DNA of 64,000 bases from Saccharomycopsis crataegensis. Taxonomy: Eukaryota > Ascomycota > Saccharomycetes > Ascoideales > Saccharomycopsidaceae. Below, piece after piece: positions 28,588 to 39,549 of this stretch; the first letter of the stretch is position 1; each line of letters opens with the position of its first letter. The stretch spans positions 372,001 through 436,000 of the forward strand of contig NW_027043830.1 of assembly GCF_037102585.1 (NCBI RefSeq), in the 5' to 3' direction. Position numbers and translations under genes: made by a program. The notes under the pieces were generated by a model. It searched no databases, was not told the DNA's origin, and saw only the letters and a program-made list of their open reading frames with translations.

Positions 28588-30975
28588 TCATGTCTCATAT
28601 GGACACTCATAACTATCGTGCCCTTCTCTTTCGCACAATCCGCACCATTTAGATCTCCCTGCAGAAGCATCAAAATTACCCTTGGGTTTGTAAATCGGGA
28701 GCTCTCCTTGAATAATCTCTGGGGTAGATGAGTATCGTAATTGTTTTGGCTTGCCCGCGGATTTCACATTTGAGTTTTCCCACTGATCATCACCTACTAT
28801 CGATGAGGTGTTGCTCAATCTTTTAGTATCTGAATCAGGAGAGAAAATGATATTCCCAGTATCAATTGACGATAACGAATTATTGTTAATCGGCGACTTT
28901 TGGCTTGAAAATTGTTTATTGTTACTGCTTTCCAACTCCTTAATTCTTTCAAGCAACATTTCAATCTTGTTAGATTTCTCAAGCATCTCTTCTTTTTGTA
29001 ATTCCTCCAACAATTCACTCTCTGATTTAAGTTGTTCATTTTCTTTGAGCAATTCGTCATTGGTAGTTCGTAACTCCAAGATATCCAGTTTTAATTGATC
29101 AATCACTTGGTTTTTCTTGACAAGATCAACCTCAGTTTCGGAATGCCGGTAACGTAAATCCTCATATTGCCTTAGAATATTCGCCTCACTATTTGTTAAC
29201 AAACTATTATCATTTTGTAGCTTCTCGATTTTTCCATTCAACTCGTCAATGACTTGGATATTATGTTTCAATTTCTCGATTTCTACATCTTTCTTGATTA
29301 ATTCCTGTGGATCGTTATTGTTCAATTGAGATCTCAATGCCTCAGCCTCGTTGGATCTTTCAATCAACTCCAAATTTCGCTTCTTCAAATCACCAATATC
29401 GGCATTAAGTTTGGAAATTTTCATGTTGTCTTCTTGTAACTTGAAAATTTCTTGCTCTTTAACAACCAACATTGTCTTTAACTCTTGTACCTCACTTGAC
29501 ATACCCTGCTGCAATGATAAATCAGCTACCATCTCGTTCAATTTCGAAATCTCAAGATTTTTATCCAGGATTTGAGATTTGTAGGTTTCCTTTAGCGATT
29601 CCAATTTTTCATTGTTACTGTCCAATGATTGTTGGTCTTTAATTTGTAGTTCATTAATTTGCGTTGATTTCGTTTCAATAGTAGTTTTAACATTGTGTTC
29701 ATTTTTCAATAATGCAATCTCGTCGCTCAAAGTTTGGATGGAAATGTCCTTCTTGACAATTTCCTCCATCAATTTCTTGGATTCAACCTTGATTTTCTCA
29801 AATTCAACCTTCATCGCTTCGAATTCCGCACTGTCTATTCCATTATTCACGACGCTGAAATTTTCGACATCATCATTTGTAACAATTGGGTCCTGTTTAA
29901 TCGACGACGCGATCATTGTTTCTTTGACCCGAATTTGATCTTTCAAAGAAGTAATAAGCTCCGTTTTTTCCTGTATTTCCGCTTTCAACGTGGTAATAAT
30001 TTCTGGTTGGTCGGTGGTGGTAGTTTTTTGACTCAATGACTCTATGATTTGTTCATTTTCGGCAATGGTTTTTTTCAAACTGGTGATTTCCGTAGTATAA
30101 ATCTCTGCGTTTTCTGACGCTTGATCTTCTAACGCACTGATTGCATCGCGTAACTCGTCTCTTTGTTGATCAGCTTGTTGTTTCAATTTCAGGATCTTGG
30201 TGTCCTTTTGCTGTAATTGGTATTTATAATCCTCGATTGTCGGCTTCAAAATCTCTTCAATAGAATTCTCATATTCCTGCAACAACGACACCTTATTGTC
30301 TAATTGCGCCTTATATTGACTTAAATCCGATGCCAATTGCATTTTCTCCTGTTTCAACGCATCCTGCTGTCTAGTAAGGATATCAATTTGCGACGCCAAA
30401 TCATTGGTACTAGAAATTCCACTCCTGATCGGGGTCAATGATGTCCGTCTAGTGGTGGTGGTGGTGGTGGTGAAAGGATGATGATGATGATGATTATGGG
30501 TTCTGGAATCGGTGGTTGTCGTAGCAAGGGTGGCAGTGAAACTTCTTCTGGTATTACCTTTGACAGTGGCTTGAGAATCTAATGATAGTCTTTTATCCCT
30601 CACGGCCTTGGTTCCCTTTGCTGTAGTTACGAAAGTGCCTGTAGATACCCTTTTATTGTTGTTGTTATTATTATTATTATGATTTGCAGCAAATGCAGAC
30701 GGTTTGGAAACACCACCAGTAGCAGATCCAACATTCAACGTGGCAATACTGTCGTAAGAATAAAATAGTCCAGAATTAGGAACCTCAACATCAAAATACT
30801 TCTTGCCTTTATAATCACCATTATTACGCCCGGGGGACCCATTGATCAATTCGATGCCTGCAAATAACCCAGGTTTCTCATCCACATTGCCAATGAATCT
30901 AAGAATACCCACCCGATCATGGGGTACCAATACTGTTGCTCCCACTTCCAACAGCCGTCTAGAGGTACTGGACAT
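28588..30975 (-). CDS. BIK1: CAP-Gly microtubule plus-end protein Bik1/CLIP-170
   Basis: A 795-residue protein (S. cerevisiae Bik1 is 440; Tip1/CLIP types are longer). The N-terminal CAP-Gly domain spans about 10-75 (GILRFIGNVDEKPGLFAGIEL, then YKGKKYFDVEVPNSGLFY), with GRNNG in place of the usual GKNDG tubulin-tail-binding motif. A Ser/Thr/His-rich linker (to about 190) leads into some 500 residues of coiled coil. The last 20 residues form a zinc knuckle, C-X2-C-X4-H-X4-C (778, 781, 786, 791), as in CLIP-170. It should track microtubule plus ends with dynein or kinesin partners. Confidence 0.92.
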   Translation of the reverse strand: MSSTSRRLLEVGATVLVPHDRVGILRFIGNVDEKPGLFAGIELINGSPGRNNGDYKGKKYFDVEVPNSGLFYSYDSIATLNVGSATGGVSKPSAFAANHNNNNNNNNKRVSTGTFVTTAKGTKAVRDKRLSLDSQATVKGNTRRSFTATLATTTTDSRTHNHHHHHPFTTTTTTTRRTSLTPIRSGISSTNDLASQIDILTRQQDALKQEKMQLASDLSQYKAQLDNKVSLLQEYENSIEEILKPTIEDYKYQLQQKDTKILKLKQQADQQRDELRDAISALEDQASENAEIYTTEITSLKKTIAENEQIIESLSQKTTTTDQPEIITTLKAEIQEKTELITSLKDQIRVKETMIASSIKQDPIVTNDDVENFSVVNNGIDSAEFEAMKVEFEKIKVESKKLMEEIVKKDISIQTLSDEIALLKNEHNVKTTIETKSTQINELQIKDQQSLDSNNEKLESLKETYKSQILDKNLEISKLNEMVADLSLQQGMSSEVQELKTMLVVKEQEIFKLQEDNMKISKLNADIGDLKKRNLELIERSNEAEALRSQLNNNDPQELIKKDVEIEKLKHNIQVIDELNGKIEKLQNDNSLLTNSEANILRQYEDLRYRHSETEVDLVKKNQVIDQLKLDILELRTTNDELLKENEQLKSESELLEELQKEEMLEKSNKIEMLLERIKELESSNNKQFSSQKSPINNNSLSSIDTGNIIFSPDSDTKRLSNTSSIVGDDQWENSNVKSAGKPKQLRYSSTPEIIQGELPIYKPKGNFDASAGRSKWCGLCEREGHDSYECPYET

Positions 30976-31267
30976 AGTATATATATGGTCTAATTCTCGA
31001 TTATTCTGTTGTTTCTAGTTAAATTACACTGCCACTGTTTGTTTAATTGAAGGGATTTTAAACTTTCAGGAAAAACTGATCCGTCGTTTGGTGCGGTGCC
31101 CTGGGACATGTTATTATTACTCCTTCCTGTATTAATTGAGAGTTTTTGGCATATATTATTATTGTAAGAATGTTCATGGAATATGTTCTAAAAGTGTATG
31201 AGATTTTATATAATGAAAATATTATATATATATATATGTAATTATGATCGGTCAATTATATTATATC

Positions 31268-33082
31268 TCATTCTCCGGCCCCTCTAATCCATTTTTTGGC
31301 AAATGCATCAGTTAATCTTTTCCCTTCACCCCAAAGCCCAATCGACCAGAAATGAGCATCATTAATATTTGGAGCATTTTGCTGACGTCTGTTTATCAAA
31401 GACCTTTTTTCCTTATCATCTTGATGAATCCGCAGACCATCCTTGCGCGATGAATCCTCCCAAGTACGCAAGTCCTCGCTTAGTGGAGTCCATTTCTTCA
31501 TGGTTCTCCATGATTCCAGCTTGGTCATTTCTTCAATACGACTAACGGCACGTTTGTAAGCAAACTTTTCATCTTCCCCGGTGAATCTTTTGGTATTGGT
31601 AAAATTGATATCTTCTTTATTCTTCACCGCTAATTGATCTTTGAATTTCAAATCCCCATCATCATAATTAGATACGTTGGGTCTGTAAGGTGATATCAAG
31701 TCCAATTGGGTCTTGGAATACATCTCCTCTTCTTGAACTTGTTTGATATTAGAGCCTTCTAACCCTTGGTCTTTAGGGAAAAATAACCTATCCAACGGAA
31801 CCTCGATGCGTAAGACAAGTTGGCATTTGGATTCGTACAATGCATCCAACAAGGTGATGAACCGGCGAGCTTCACTCTTCATCGAGTCTTGAAAAACCGG
31901 AACATTGTCAATAATGAACGTATGATATTTGCAAGCTAATGAAATGTAATCGGCCGGGCCAAATAATCCTCGGCAAATATAATCGAAATCAAACTTCACC
32001 ACTCCTTCATGGTGCCATGGAACCATCACTTCCCGGCCATAAACTTTGACATAATCTTTGGCACCATCATTATCCTGTCGTATCACTGAAAGTATTGATT
32101 CTTGCCAATGATTTTCATGATCATCGTTTTGTTTCTTTATCACAATCCGTGGAGTAATAATATCTTGGGACTCAACACTGAGAATCTTTCGATAATCATT
32201 ATCACTATTCATATCCAAACTATTGCATCGCATTTGCAAAACCGCTAAAAAACTTCTAAATTCTCGCTTTCTGAAATCTTTAGCGTACAAATCCTCAGGT
32301 AATCGATTGGAAGTCGCCACCAATATCCCTCCAAGTTTGAAGAAATAAGTGAATAACAATTTGATGATCTTCGCCGCCGCAATATCCGGTAATGCAAACT
32401 CATCAAGAATTAGCACGGTATTCTTATTGACCATATTCGATGCGATCTCAAATAAGATCACCTCGTTTTCAAACCCCAAGATCGAATGGTTGGTATACTT
32501 GTTGGAGGAGTTTCTTCGCTTTTGAATAATACTGATTTGGTCGTACACCCAGAGCATGAAATTATGATAATGCCATCTCCCCTTGGACGCGTATGGGAGG
32601 CTATCAGCAAACATATCCATCAACATTGATTTCCCGCAGCCGACTTCACCATTCAACAAGAAACCTTTGGGGATTGGCAAATTCTCGAGTTCTTCCTCAC
32701 TGCTCAAGACTTTGACGAGTTTTTTAGATGCCGATCTGGATTGTCTGTCCTTCCACCACGTCGGGGTAAACCCTTCAATATACCGATTACCATTAGATCT
32801 CGTCTCGATGTCTCTGATGAGAATCCGTAGTTCAATCTCCGCTTTTTTGGGAGGAGTGTAATCTTTTAACCTGTAATATAAGCTTTGGAATTCTTTAGCG
32901 GCCCGTAGCTGGGCAACGTCACTTTTAAGGATGCCTTGGGAAACATAATTTTGATAAATGACAAGAGGATCAGTGATTGTAAGGCCGCTGTTGCGTCGAG
33001 AGCATATGGTGGTTCTATTGTTTTTGAGAATGGTTTGGGTGGTGAGAACTATAGCCGATGCCACTCGTAGTAGTGGTGCCAT
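31268..33082 (-). CDS. AFG1: AFG1-family mitochondrial AAA ATPase
   Basis: A 604-residue ATPase (S. cerevisiae Afg1 is 509; human AFG1L/LACE1). The family sits in the mitochondrial inner membrane and helps degrade misassembled cytochrome oxidase subunits. Walker A is GEVGCGKS (145-152) and Walker B LILDEF with DEF at 227-229. The second-region motif ILVATSNRLPEDLY is diagnostic. The N-terminus (Arg-rich, no acids in the first 35 residues) suits a presequence. The extra length lies mostly in charged loops near 300-330 and 450-500. The usual AFG1 Gly-Gly-Val-Gly-Thr loop is altered here to Gly-Glu-Val-Gly-Cys. Confidence 0.93.
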   Translation of the reverse strand: MAPLLRVASAIVLTTQTILKNNRTTICSRRNSGLTITDPLVIYQNYVSQGILKSDVAQLRAAKEFQSLYYRLKDYTPPKKAEIELRILIRDIETRSNGNRYIEGFTPTWWKDRQSRSASKKLVKVLSSEEELENLPIPKGFLLNGEVGCGKSMLMDMFADSLPYASKGRWHYHNFMLWVYDQISIIQKRRNSSNKYTNHSILGFENEVILFEIASNMVNKNTVLILDEFALPDIAAAKIIKLLFTYFFKLGGILVATSNRLPEDLYAKDFRKREFRSFLAVLQMRCNSLDMNSDNDYRKILSVESQDIITPRIVIKKQNDDHENHWQESILSVIRQDNDGAKDYVKVYGREVMVPWHHEGVVKFDFDYICRGLFGPADYISLACKYHTFIIDNVPVFQDSMKSEARRFITLLDALYESKCQLVLRIEVPLDRLFFPKDQGLEGSNIKQVQEEEMYSKTQLDLISPYRPNVSNYDDGDLKFKDQLAVKNKEDINFTNTKRFTGEDEKFAYKRAVSRIEEMTKLESWRTMKKWTPLSEDLRTWEDSSRKDGLRIHQDDKEKRSLINRRQQNAPNINDAHFWSIGLWGEGKRLTDAFAKKWIRGAGE

Positions 33083-33563
33083 CTTCTCCTAATAATAGCA
33101 GATTTCGATGAGATTGTTTGTTGCGACGATCAAACGAAATCAAAATGACAGAAGCTAAGTTGGAAAGAACAAGAAGTTAACAGGAATGAAAAAAAAAACA
33201 AAAAAAAAAAACAAACTTAACAACAATTTGAAATTTATGATGCCAAACACGTTCTTCGAAGTACTGACGTTTTGCTACCTGATGAGGGTGTGAAATGGAT
33301 GTCAAAAATCTTTTTACGGATGCAACGTCACAATAGGTGGGTGACTGCCCAAACTGCACCCGAAATCCTTAAGTTCCACCCAACGCAAAGATATATTGGT
33401 AATAAAAGCACCTACAAACAGAGGTTACAAAATAAATGGAAAGCGTTGTTCCAGTTTATTCAATTTTTTTTTTTTTTTCAATATTGTCATTATTATTAAA
33501 TAATTATTTACAAAATACGTAGCTTTCCAATGCAAAACCAAAATTCAACATCAAATGATCCTC
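33083..33563. other. AFG1 promoter / RSM7 3' region
   Basis: 481 bp with poly-A at 33187-33212 and poly-T at 33464-33478. Short open frames on both strands overlap and lack conserved features. No gene seen. Confidence 0.5.
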
Positions 33564-34373
33564 TCAGAGTTTGATGTAAGATCTGTATTGAATAGCGTCT
33601 TTGTGCATTTCTGCCCTATATTCAAATCCCTTGGAATCGCCATTGTAAGCGGCGATCAATTCTTCACCTAATCTGACGGAAAAATCCTTGGCAGGTCTTT
33701 CACTGGCTCTGGTCAAGATCCACCCAAAAGCGATTCTGAGTCTTTGACGGCGACCAAGTGGGACAGGAATGTTAGTGGATTTGGCAGTCCCGTTCTTGAA
33801 ATTCTTCACAATCATCAATGGTGACATTCTTTCCAAAATATCTTTGAATGCAACCACTGGATCAATTCTCAACTTCAATTTCATAAGGTATAACGCACGG
33901 GCCATGAATTTTTCAGCTCTGGCCTTTTTCCCGTGTCTCATCATCAAGTTTACGCAATGTTCGAGCAACTCGTCATTTTTCTTTGGGACCTCTTTGGCTC
34001 TAAGGGTGGTGGCTTCGGCGATCTGGGCTGCGGTTGGCTTGGATTGAGTTTGTTCCATTAATTCGATATACACGTTGTTTTCCCCTGGTGGTGCGAGCGA
34101 GGTTTCTGGATTGAATGTTTTGCCATTATTGCTGAACTCGCCTCTGAGCTGTTGGATGGCTGAGAGCCATTCATCGACGTCTTCTGTCAAATCGATATCC
34201 TTGTCGGTGATATCGAGTGGTGGTTGATTATTATTGATGGTGGTAGCTGGGGCGGCACTGGAGTTGTAACGGCAGGCGGAAGGCAACCACAAACGACGGG
34301 TGACAAATGGGGTGGCTGTCTTCTGTAGTGATCTTCTCGGAAGGACCCTGAGGGCCATGCTGAGATAACTCAT
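33564..34373 (-). CDS. RSM7: Mitochondrial small-subunit ribosomal protein uS7m (Rsm7)
   Basis: A 269-residue protein (S. cerevisiae Rsm7 is 247). The uS7 core is clear: MMRHGKKARAEKFMARALYLMK, DPVVAFKDILERMSPLM, PLGRRQRLRIAFGWIL, ARSS-like RASERPAKDFSVRLGEELIAAYNG, and the C-terminal MHKDAIQYRSY. The ATG at 34373 is chosen; a second at 34358 (MALRVLPRRS) would give an equally good presequence. The open frame extends further upstream only through a TTG codon and an Ile/Val run encoded by an ATT microsatellite, which is unlikely to be translated. Confidence 0.93.
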   Translation of the reverse strand: MSYLSMALRVLPRRSLQKTATPFVTRRLWLPSACRYNSSAAPATTINNNQPPLDITDKDIDLTEDVDEWLSAIQQLRGEFSNNGKTFNPETSLAPPGENNVYIELMEQTQSKPTAAQIAEATTLRAKEVPKKNDELLEHCVNLMMRHGKKARAEKFMARALYLMKLKLRIDPVVAFKDILERMSPLMIVKNFKNGTAKSTNIPVPLGRRQRLRIAFGWILTRASERPAKDFSVRLGEELIAAYNGDSKGFEYRAEMHKDAIQYRSYIKL

Positions 34374-34606
34374 TATTATTATTATTATTATTATTACTGT
34401 TACTATCACTGTTGCAATCTCTATGTGATAATCCTCCAATATATTTTTTTTTTCATTTTCCCCAAAATTTTATTGCTAAACGCCCACGCGTTTCTCTCTC
34501 TCTCACTCTGATCTTTCTGTCACCCGGCAATGAGTTATCGCCCCATCGCCCAAATAAACAAACAATAATAACCAGATCTTTACTAAATATTATTGATGGG
34601 CTGACG

Positions 34607-34637
<31 letters not shown>

Positions 34638-34670
34638 TATATATAATTATATGTATATGTATACTTCACA
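34374..34670. other. Divergent RSM7/PSY4 promoter
   Basis: 297 bp containing an ATT repeat (34372-34395), a CT-rich tract (34493-34505) and a (TA)n run at 34608-34629 immediately upstream of PSY4. A probable nucleosome-poor shared promoter. Confidence 0.55.
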
Positions 34671-35840
34671 ATGGACGAGTATTCCATTGACCTAGCAGAG
34701 TGTATGTAGACTCGATGTGTGTGTGTGTGTGTGTGTGTGTTTCCCTATTGATTGACACAAATACTAACGGTTGATATCCTTCCAGTAACAAAATCCCTTG
34801 ACCTTATCATATTGCAAAAGACTTATAATGCCGCCTCAAATAACCTCGCATGGCCACTACTCCAACGGTACATGATACGACATATTTTCAAAATCCTCAC
34901 CACCGACTTTTCTCTCCCATTGACCACGATGATTTACAACCCGTTGATGGTGATCCCCACCGGTAATCCAGATAATGGTTTTTCAAATACCTCTCATGAA
35001 ACCATTGAGGGCATGGCCACTCGGATCTGCGAACATTTGGAAGTACAATTCCCGCGATCCCCACCATTCACCATCTTAAGACTAGCAGAAACCTTAATGG
35101 ACCCAACGCTATACTATAAAGAAGACGAACCACAAAAGTTCCTTAGATCGTTGGAGATCTTGGTATACGTGCAAAGCAGCGTGGCAGAGTTTCCTGAATT
35201 GAAAAGACCTTCCGCCACAGAAAAAGTACTACTCGAAGATGATAACAACAGCAATAATAATAAAAATAATAAAAATAATAATGGTGATGGTGATGACGGG
35301 GGAAAAACTGCCAATAGTTCTGATCCAATGGGGAAGATCGAGCCCATCAAGATGGAACCTATTCCTTGGATCACAGAAACCCACTTGAAAGAAATCGAAG
35401 AGGATCAAGAACGGGAAAGAGAAGAAGCCCAACGAGAATTAGAAGCTGAAGATGCCGTGGAAGTGGAGGGTCAAGAACAATCAGACCAGCACCATCAGCC
35501 TGAAAAAGAAGAAGACCAAAATAATAGCCATAATAATGAAGCTGATGAAGATGATGATGTTAAAACTCCTGAAGATGAAAACCAAGCAACAATGCTTGGA
35601 GAAGGAAATGATGGAGATGATATTGGTGAATTCTCGAATGATAATGATAATTTGAATACTGATAATCCCGATGATGTCAACAATTCATCTTCCAAGTCAG
35701 TAATGGTTGATGCTGAAAGCAATGAAAGGGAAACCATCGAAACTTCGTTATCTGAGGACAATAACCAAACCCTTGAAGAATCAGAGGTAATGGATACTTC
35801 TGCAAACGGATCGCTTGAAGATATTGATATGGTAGATTGA
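34671..35840 (+). CDS. PSY4: Protein phosphatase 4 regulatory subunit 2 (Psy4, two exons)
   Basis: Exon 1 is 34671-34701 (MDEYSIDLAE plus one base) and exon 2 is 34786-35840. The 84-nt intron has a GTATGT donor, TACTAAC and a CAG acceptor. The product is 361 residues. The N-terminal PPP4R2 domain shows the family hallmark FPRSPPFTILRLAETL and a following helix FLRSLEILVYVQSS. The C-terminal 190 residues are extremely acidic and Asn-rich without predicted fold, as in PPP4R2/Psy4. With Pph3 and Psy2 it forms the PP4 complex that removes gamma-H2A and Rad53 phosphates after DNA damage. The assignment comes mostly from the short PPP4R2 core. Confidence 0.82.
34716..34740. repeat. (TG)n microsatellite inside the PSY4 intron
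   Basis: About 12 TG units starting 14 nt downstream of the PSY4 donor site and about 20 nt upstream of the TACTAAC branch site. The array therefore fills much of an 84-nt intron. Confidence 0.85.
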
Positions 35841-36270
35841 TTGACCATCACTTACAATACCTGAATGAAGGGGAGAGAGGTAACAATCTTCCCAGTGTTA
35901 CTATGATCTATATTCTGATTTATTACTTTCTATAATCCCGTTATTTGGTGCATTATTTTCTAGTCAATTCAATATATGTGTAATATAGCTATCCGATTAA
36001 CTCCTTTATCATAATTAATAACTCTTTTTTTTTTAAAAAAAGATATGTAACTTAGTGAGTGTACTTACTTTACAAATCGATTCATCAAATTATATATACA
36101 ATCAAAAGAAAAATAATCTTCAATTAGAACTAAAATTCGTAACTAAATACAAATAATCATAAATAATAATAAAGTCGGGAAATAAATGGGAAACAAAAGC
36201 CAGAAAAAAACAAAAAGAATCAGTAAACTACCAGTAGCACAAAAATTTTTAAAGCTTGTTACTACAAAAC
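35841..36270. other. Convergent 3' region, PSY4/APE2
   Basis: AT-rich with a T-run/A-run pair (TTTTTTTTAAAAAAA) at 36026-36041 that could serve termination in both directions. No gene seen. Confidence 0.5.
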
Positions 36271-39200
36271 TTATTTCTTGTAACCATTTTGGTCCAACCA
36301 TTTGCTGACCTTTTCACCATCTCTAACCAACCAGTTCCATTTACTTTCCAAACTGTCCAAAGCTTGTTCCAAGTTCTTGTCGATACCGGTCAAGTCCTTG
36401 TCGGCAAAGAATTTGTTGATTTCTTGTCTAGCCCCTGGAACCAAGTAACCAGAAGTACACAAGGAAACAATGTTACCCAACATGTTCAAAGATGGTGGGA
36501 ATCTCTTCACCAAGACATCCCAGTTGTCTTGGAACCATTGCCAAAGAGCCAAAACACCTTCCTTGTGAGCTCTCAAACCTTGCAATGGAATGTAAATATC
36601 TTGAGGCTTGACAACTTCTGGGTCCAAGGCCAATTTCAAAGTACGTTGGATCAAAGCTGGTTCAGTAAAGGCACCCAAGAATCTCAACGCCAAAAGTTTT
36701 TCATCCAAAGAGGATGGGTTCTTGTAAATTTCCAAGAATTGGTCGTATTCCTTTTCACCACCGGTACGGGCAACAGCGGCAAACACGGCATTCTTGATGT
36801 TTGGATTAATGGCTTCCTTATCACCGGCGATAAACTTGGCGAATTTTTCCTTGATATCGTCAGCAACAAGAGGATCTTCAGCGCTGCTAGCAGCACCAAA
36901 CAAAGCAGCCTTCAAACGTTGGTCCAAGACAGCTTCGCTGGCACCGAATTCCCAACCAAGAGAGTTGATCTTGGCAGAAATCAAGTGTCTAGTCAAAGCC
37001 TTCAATCCGGCCACTGACTTACCTTCATCGCCAAAGAATTTCATAACACCACGCAATTCACCAATAGATCCCAAAATAGAAGACCAGACAATGAATTCGG
37101 ATTCTTCAGTCCAACCACTAACCAAGTTCAAGAAATCGGTAGTGGATGAGTAACCAGAAACAGCCAAAGAGTAGGCATCTTCAACCAAACAGGTACGGTC
37201 TTGAGTAGATAACAAGCCTTCAGAACCAGCCTTACCCAACTTGGCCCATCTTTCTGGAGTGTACAAAGTTCTGTAGAAACCAACACCGTCGGTGTTAACC
37301 TTGAAGAAATCTTCACCTTCCTTCAATTCAAAAGTGGTCTCACGGCCATTCAAGGTCATATCGGAGTCAACGCCAGCTGGGGTCTTCAAGTTAACGAAGA
37401 GTGGGTACAAAACCTTATCATCTTCTTCGGTGACATCACCGGTAGACAAGAAACGGTGTTGTTCCAATTTGATCTTGTTACCATCCTCGGTGACGGTGAC
37501 CACTGGGTAACCGATGTTCTTGGTCCATTTGTCCATGACGGTTGGGACATCTTTACCTGAAGCTTCAGCCAAAGCAGCCCACAAATCGGCGGTTTCGGCG
37601 TTACCGTACTTGTGCTTTTTCAAGTAGTTGGAAACCCCCTTGAGGAAAACGTCCTTACCTAACCAGTGAGCAATCATTCTCAACAAACAGGAACCCTTGG
37701 AGTAAGAAATGGCGTCGAAAATTTGGTTAATTTCACCAGCCTTCTTGACAGGAACTTCGATTGGGTGAGAAGATCTCAAACCATCGAGTCTAAAGGCAGC
37801 AGACAAGGTGTCGGCTTCAAAGTTTTGGAAAATAAATGATTCATTTTCAGTTTCTTCGAAAACCATGTAAGAACAGTAGGTGGCGTAAGCTTCGTTCAAC
37901 CACAAGTCGTTCCACCATTTCATGGTGACCAAGTTACCAAACCATTGGTGAGCCAATTCGTGTTGAACAACTTCGGAAACACGCAATTTTCTGGACAAAG
38001 AAGCGGTTTTTTCATCGATCAACAAATCAATGGCACGGTAAGTGATCAAAGACAAGTTTTCCATGGCACCAGCAGAGAAATCGTGAATGGCAACCATATT
38101 CATGTGAGGCAAGTAGTATTCAATATCGAAAGCCTTAGCAAAGAATTTAAGGGTTCTAGCGGCCAAAGCAGCAGAGAATTCACCTTCTTTTTCCAAACCT
38201 GGGGTGGTGTAAACTCTGACTGGGATTTTGTAATCGTTGTTTTCAACATAACGCAAGTCACCGACAATGAAGGCAACCAAGTAGGTAGACAACAATGGAG
38301 TGGATTCGAAAGTAACAGCCTTCTTACCGTTACCCAAATCTTTTTCATCCTTTGGCAACATGTTGGCCAAAGTGGTCAATTCTTTATCAGCGATCAAGGT
38401 GACTTCGAATTTGGATTTGAGCAATGGTTCATCAAAACATGGGAAGGCACGACGGGCGTCAGTGGCTTCGAATTGGGTGGTAGCCAAATATTTGGTGTTA
38501 CCTTGTTCGTCTTTGTAGGTGGATCTGTAGAAACCGGCCATTTGGTCGTTCAAGATACCAATAAAGTCAACTTGAATCTTAGCCTTGGTACCTTCGACCA
38601 ATTCAGAGGCGCTGATGAATTCGACTTCTTGTTTCTTTTCATCATATTTAATGTCAGAGACTGGTTCGCCGTTAATCTTAGCGGATTTGATGTCGAGTTC
38701 CAAGTAGTTCAAAGTGACAGATGAGCTGGTTTTTTTCACATCCAAATCGATAGTGACAGAACCATCAAAAGTGAATTTTGAGAAATCTGGTTCGAGAGTG
38801 ATGTAGTAGTGGTCTGGGTAGACATTGGTTGGCAAGATTTCACGGCCAGCGGTACTAAATGTGTGTTAGTTATATTGATGTTTTTGGGGTAAGCCAGTTT
38901 GCTATAAGAAATGAGTGACACAAGAGACAGGGATATTTAATTGGTATTAATTTTCCTAATCAAGCATCCGAATAGTCTTAAAATCAATCATCCGAATACG
39001 CTGGCCATCAATCATTGGGGGTTGACCAAATGGTTTAGTCGGCATTGTATGTGTTGGCAATCAATTGGGAAAGCTTGCTGTTCAGATTTGATAATAGCAT
39101 AGCCCCAATGCTGTAAAACAATAATTGATTGACCCACCATTCATCCTATTTTTAATCATTGAAGAAAGAAAAATAAACACTTACCTATCGACAGCAGAAG

Positions 39201-39549
39201 AGCAAGAGCACATGTTTGCGGCGAGAGATGTGGTAAACAGGCGGGAAAGTACAGATGTGGAAGAGCGAGAAAACACCGGCAATCTGCTATTAAAGTGTGC
39301 TAATTTACGGGAGGTAAAATTGCGGTTACTCTTTTGTAGATGGGAGAGAGGTGAAGAAGAAGTAGAAGAAGAAGACAATGGTAACGGAGTGGCAAAAGAG
39401 TGGTGATGGCTCGATCTTCTTATACTTTGCTGGGCTGCCAGCATCGCTGCCATGTGCCCTGGTGCATGCGACGACGGGGATCTAACGAGATGGAAGCCGT
39501 TACTGCTGCTCCTTCTCGCCATCGCAGTGGCGGTGCTCCTGTTTAACAT
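36271..39549 (-). CDS. APE2: M1 zinc aminopeptidase Ape2/Aap1-like (two exons)
   Basis: Exon 1 is 39185-39549 and exon 2 is 36271-38854. The 330-nt intron (38855-39184) has a GTAAGT donor, an AACTAAC branch and a TAG acceptor. The product is 982 residues. The join creates STAGREILPTNVYPDHY, matching the REILPDNVVPLHY start of the Ape2 catalytic part. Exon 1 encodes about 121 Ser/Arg/His-rich residues resembling a mitochondrial presequence, as Ape2 has and Aap1 lacks. M1 hallmarks are GAMENLSL and HELAHQWFGNLVTMKWWNDLWLNE (zinc HEXXH plus distal Glu). The C-terminal ERAP1-like half is complete. Confidence 0.93.
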
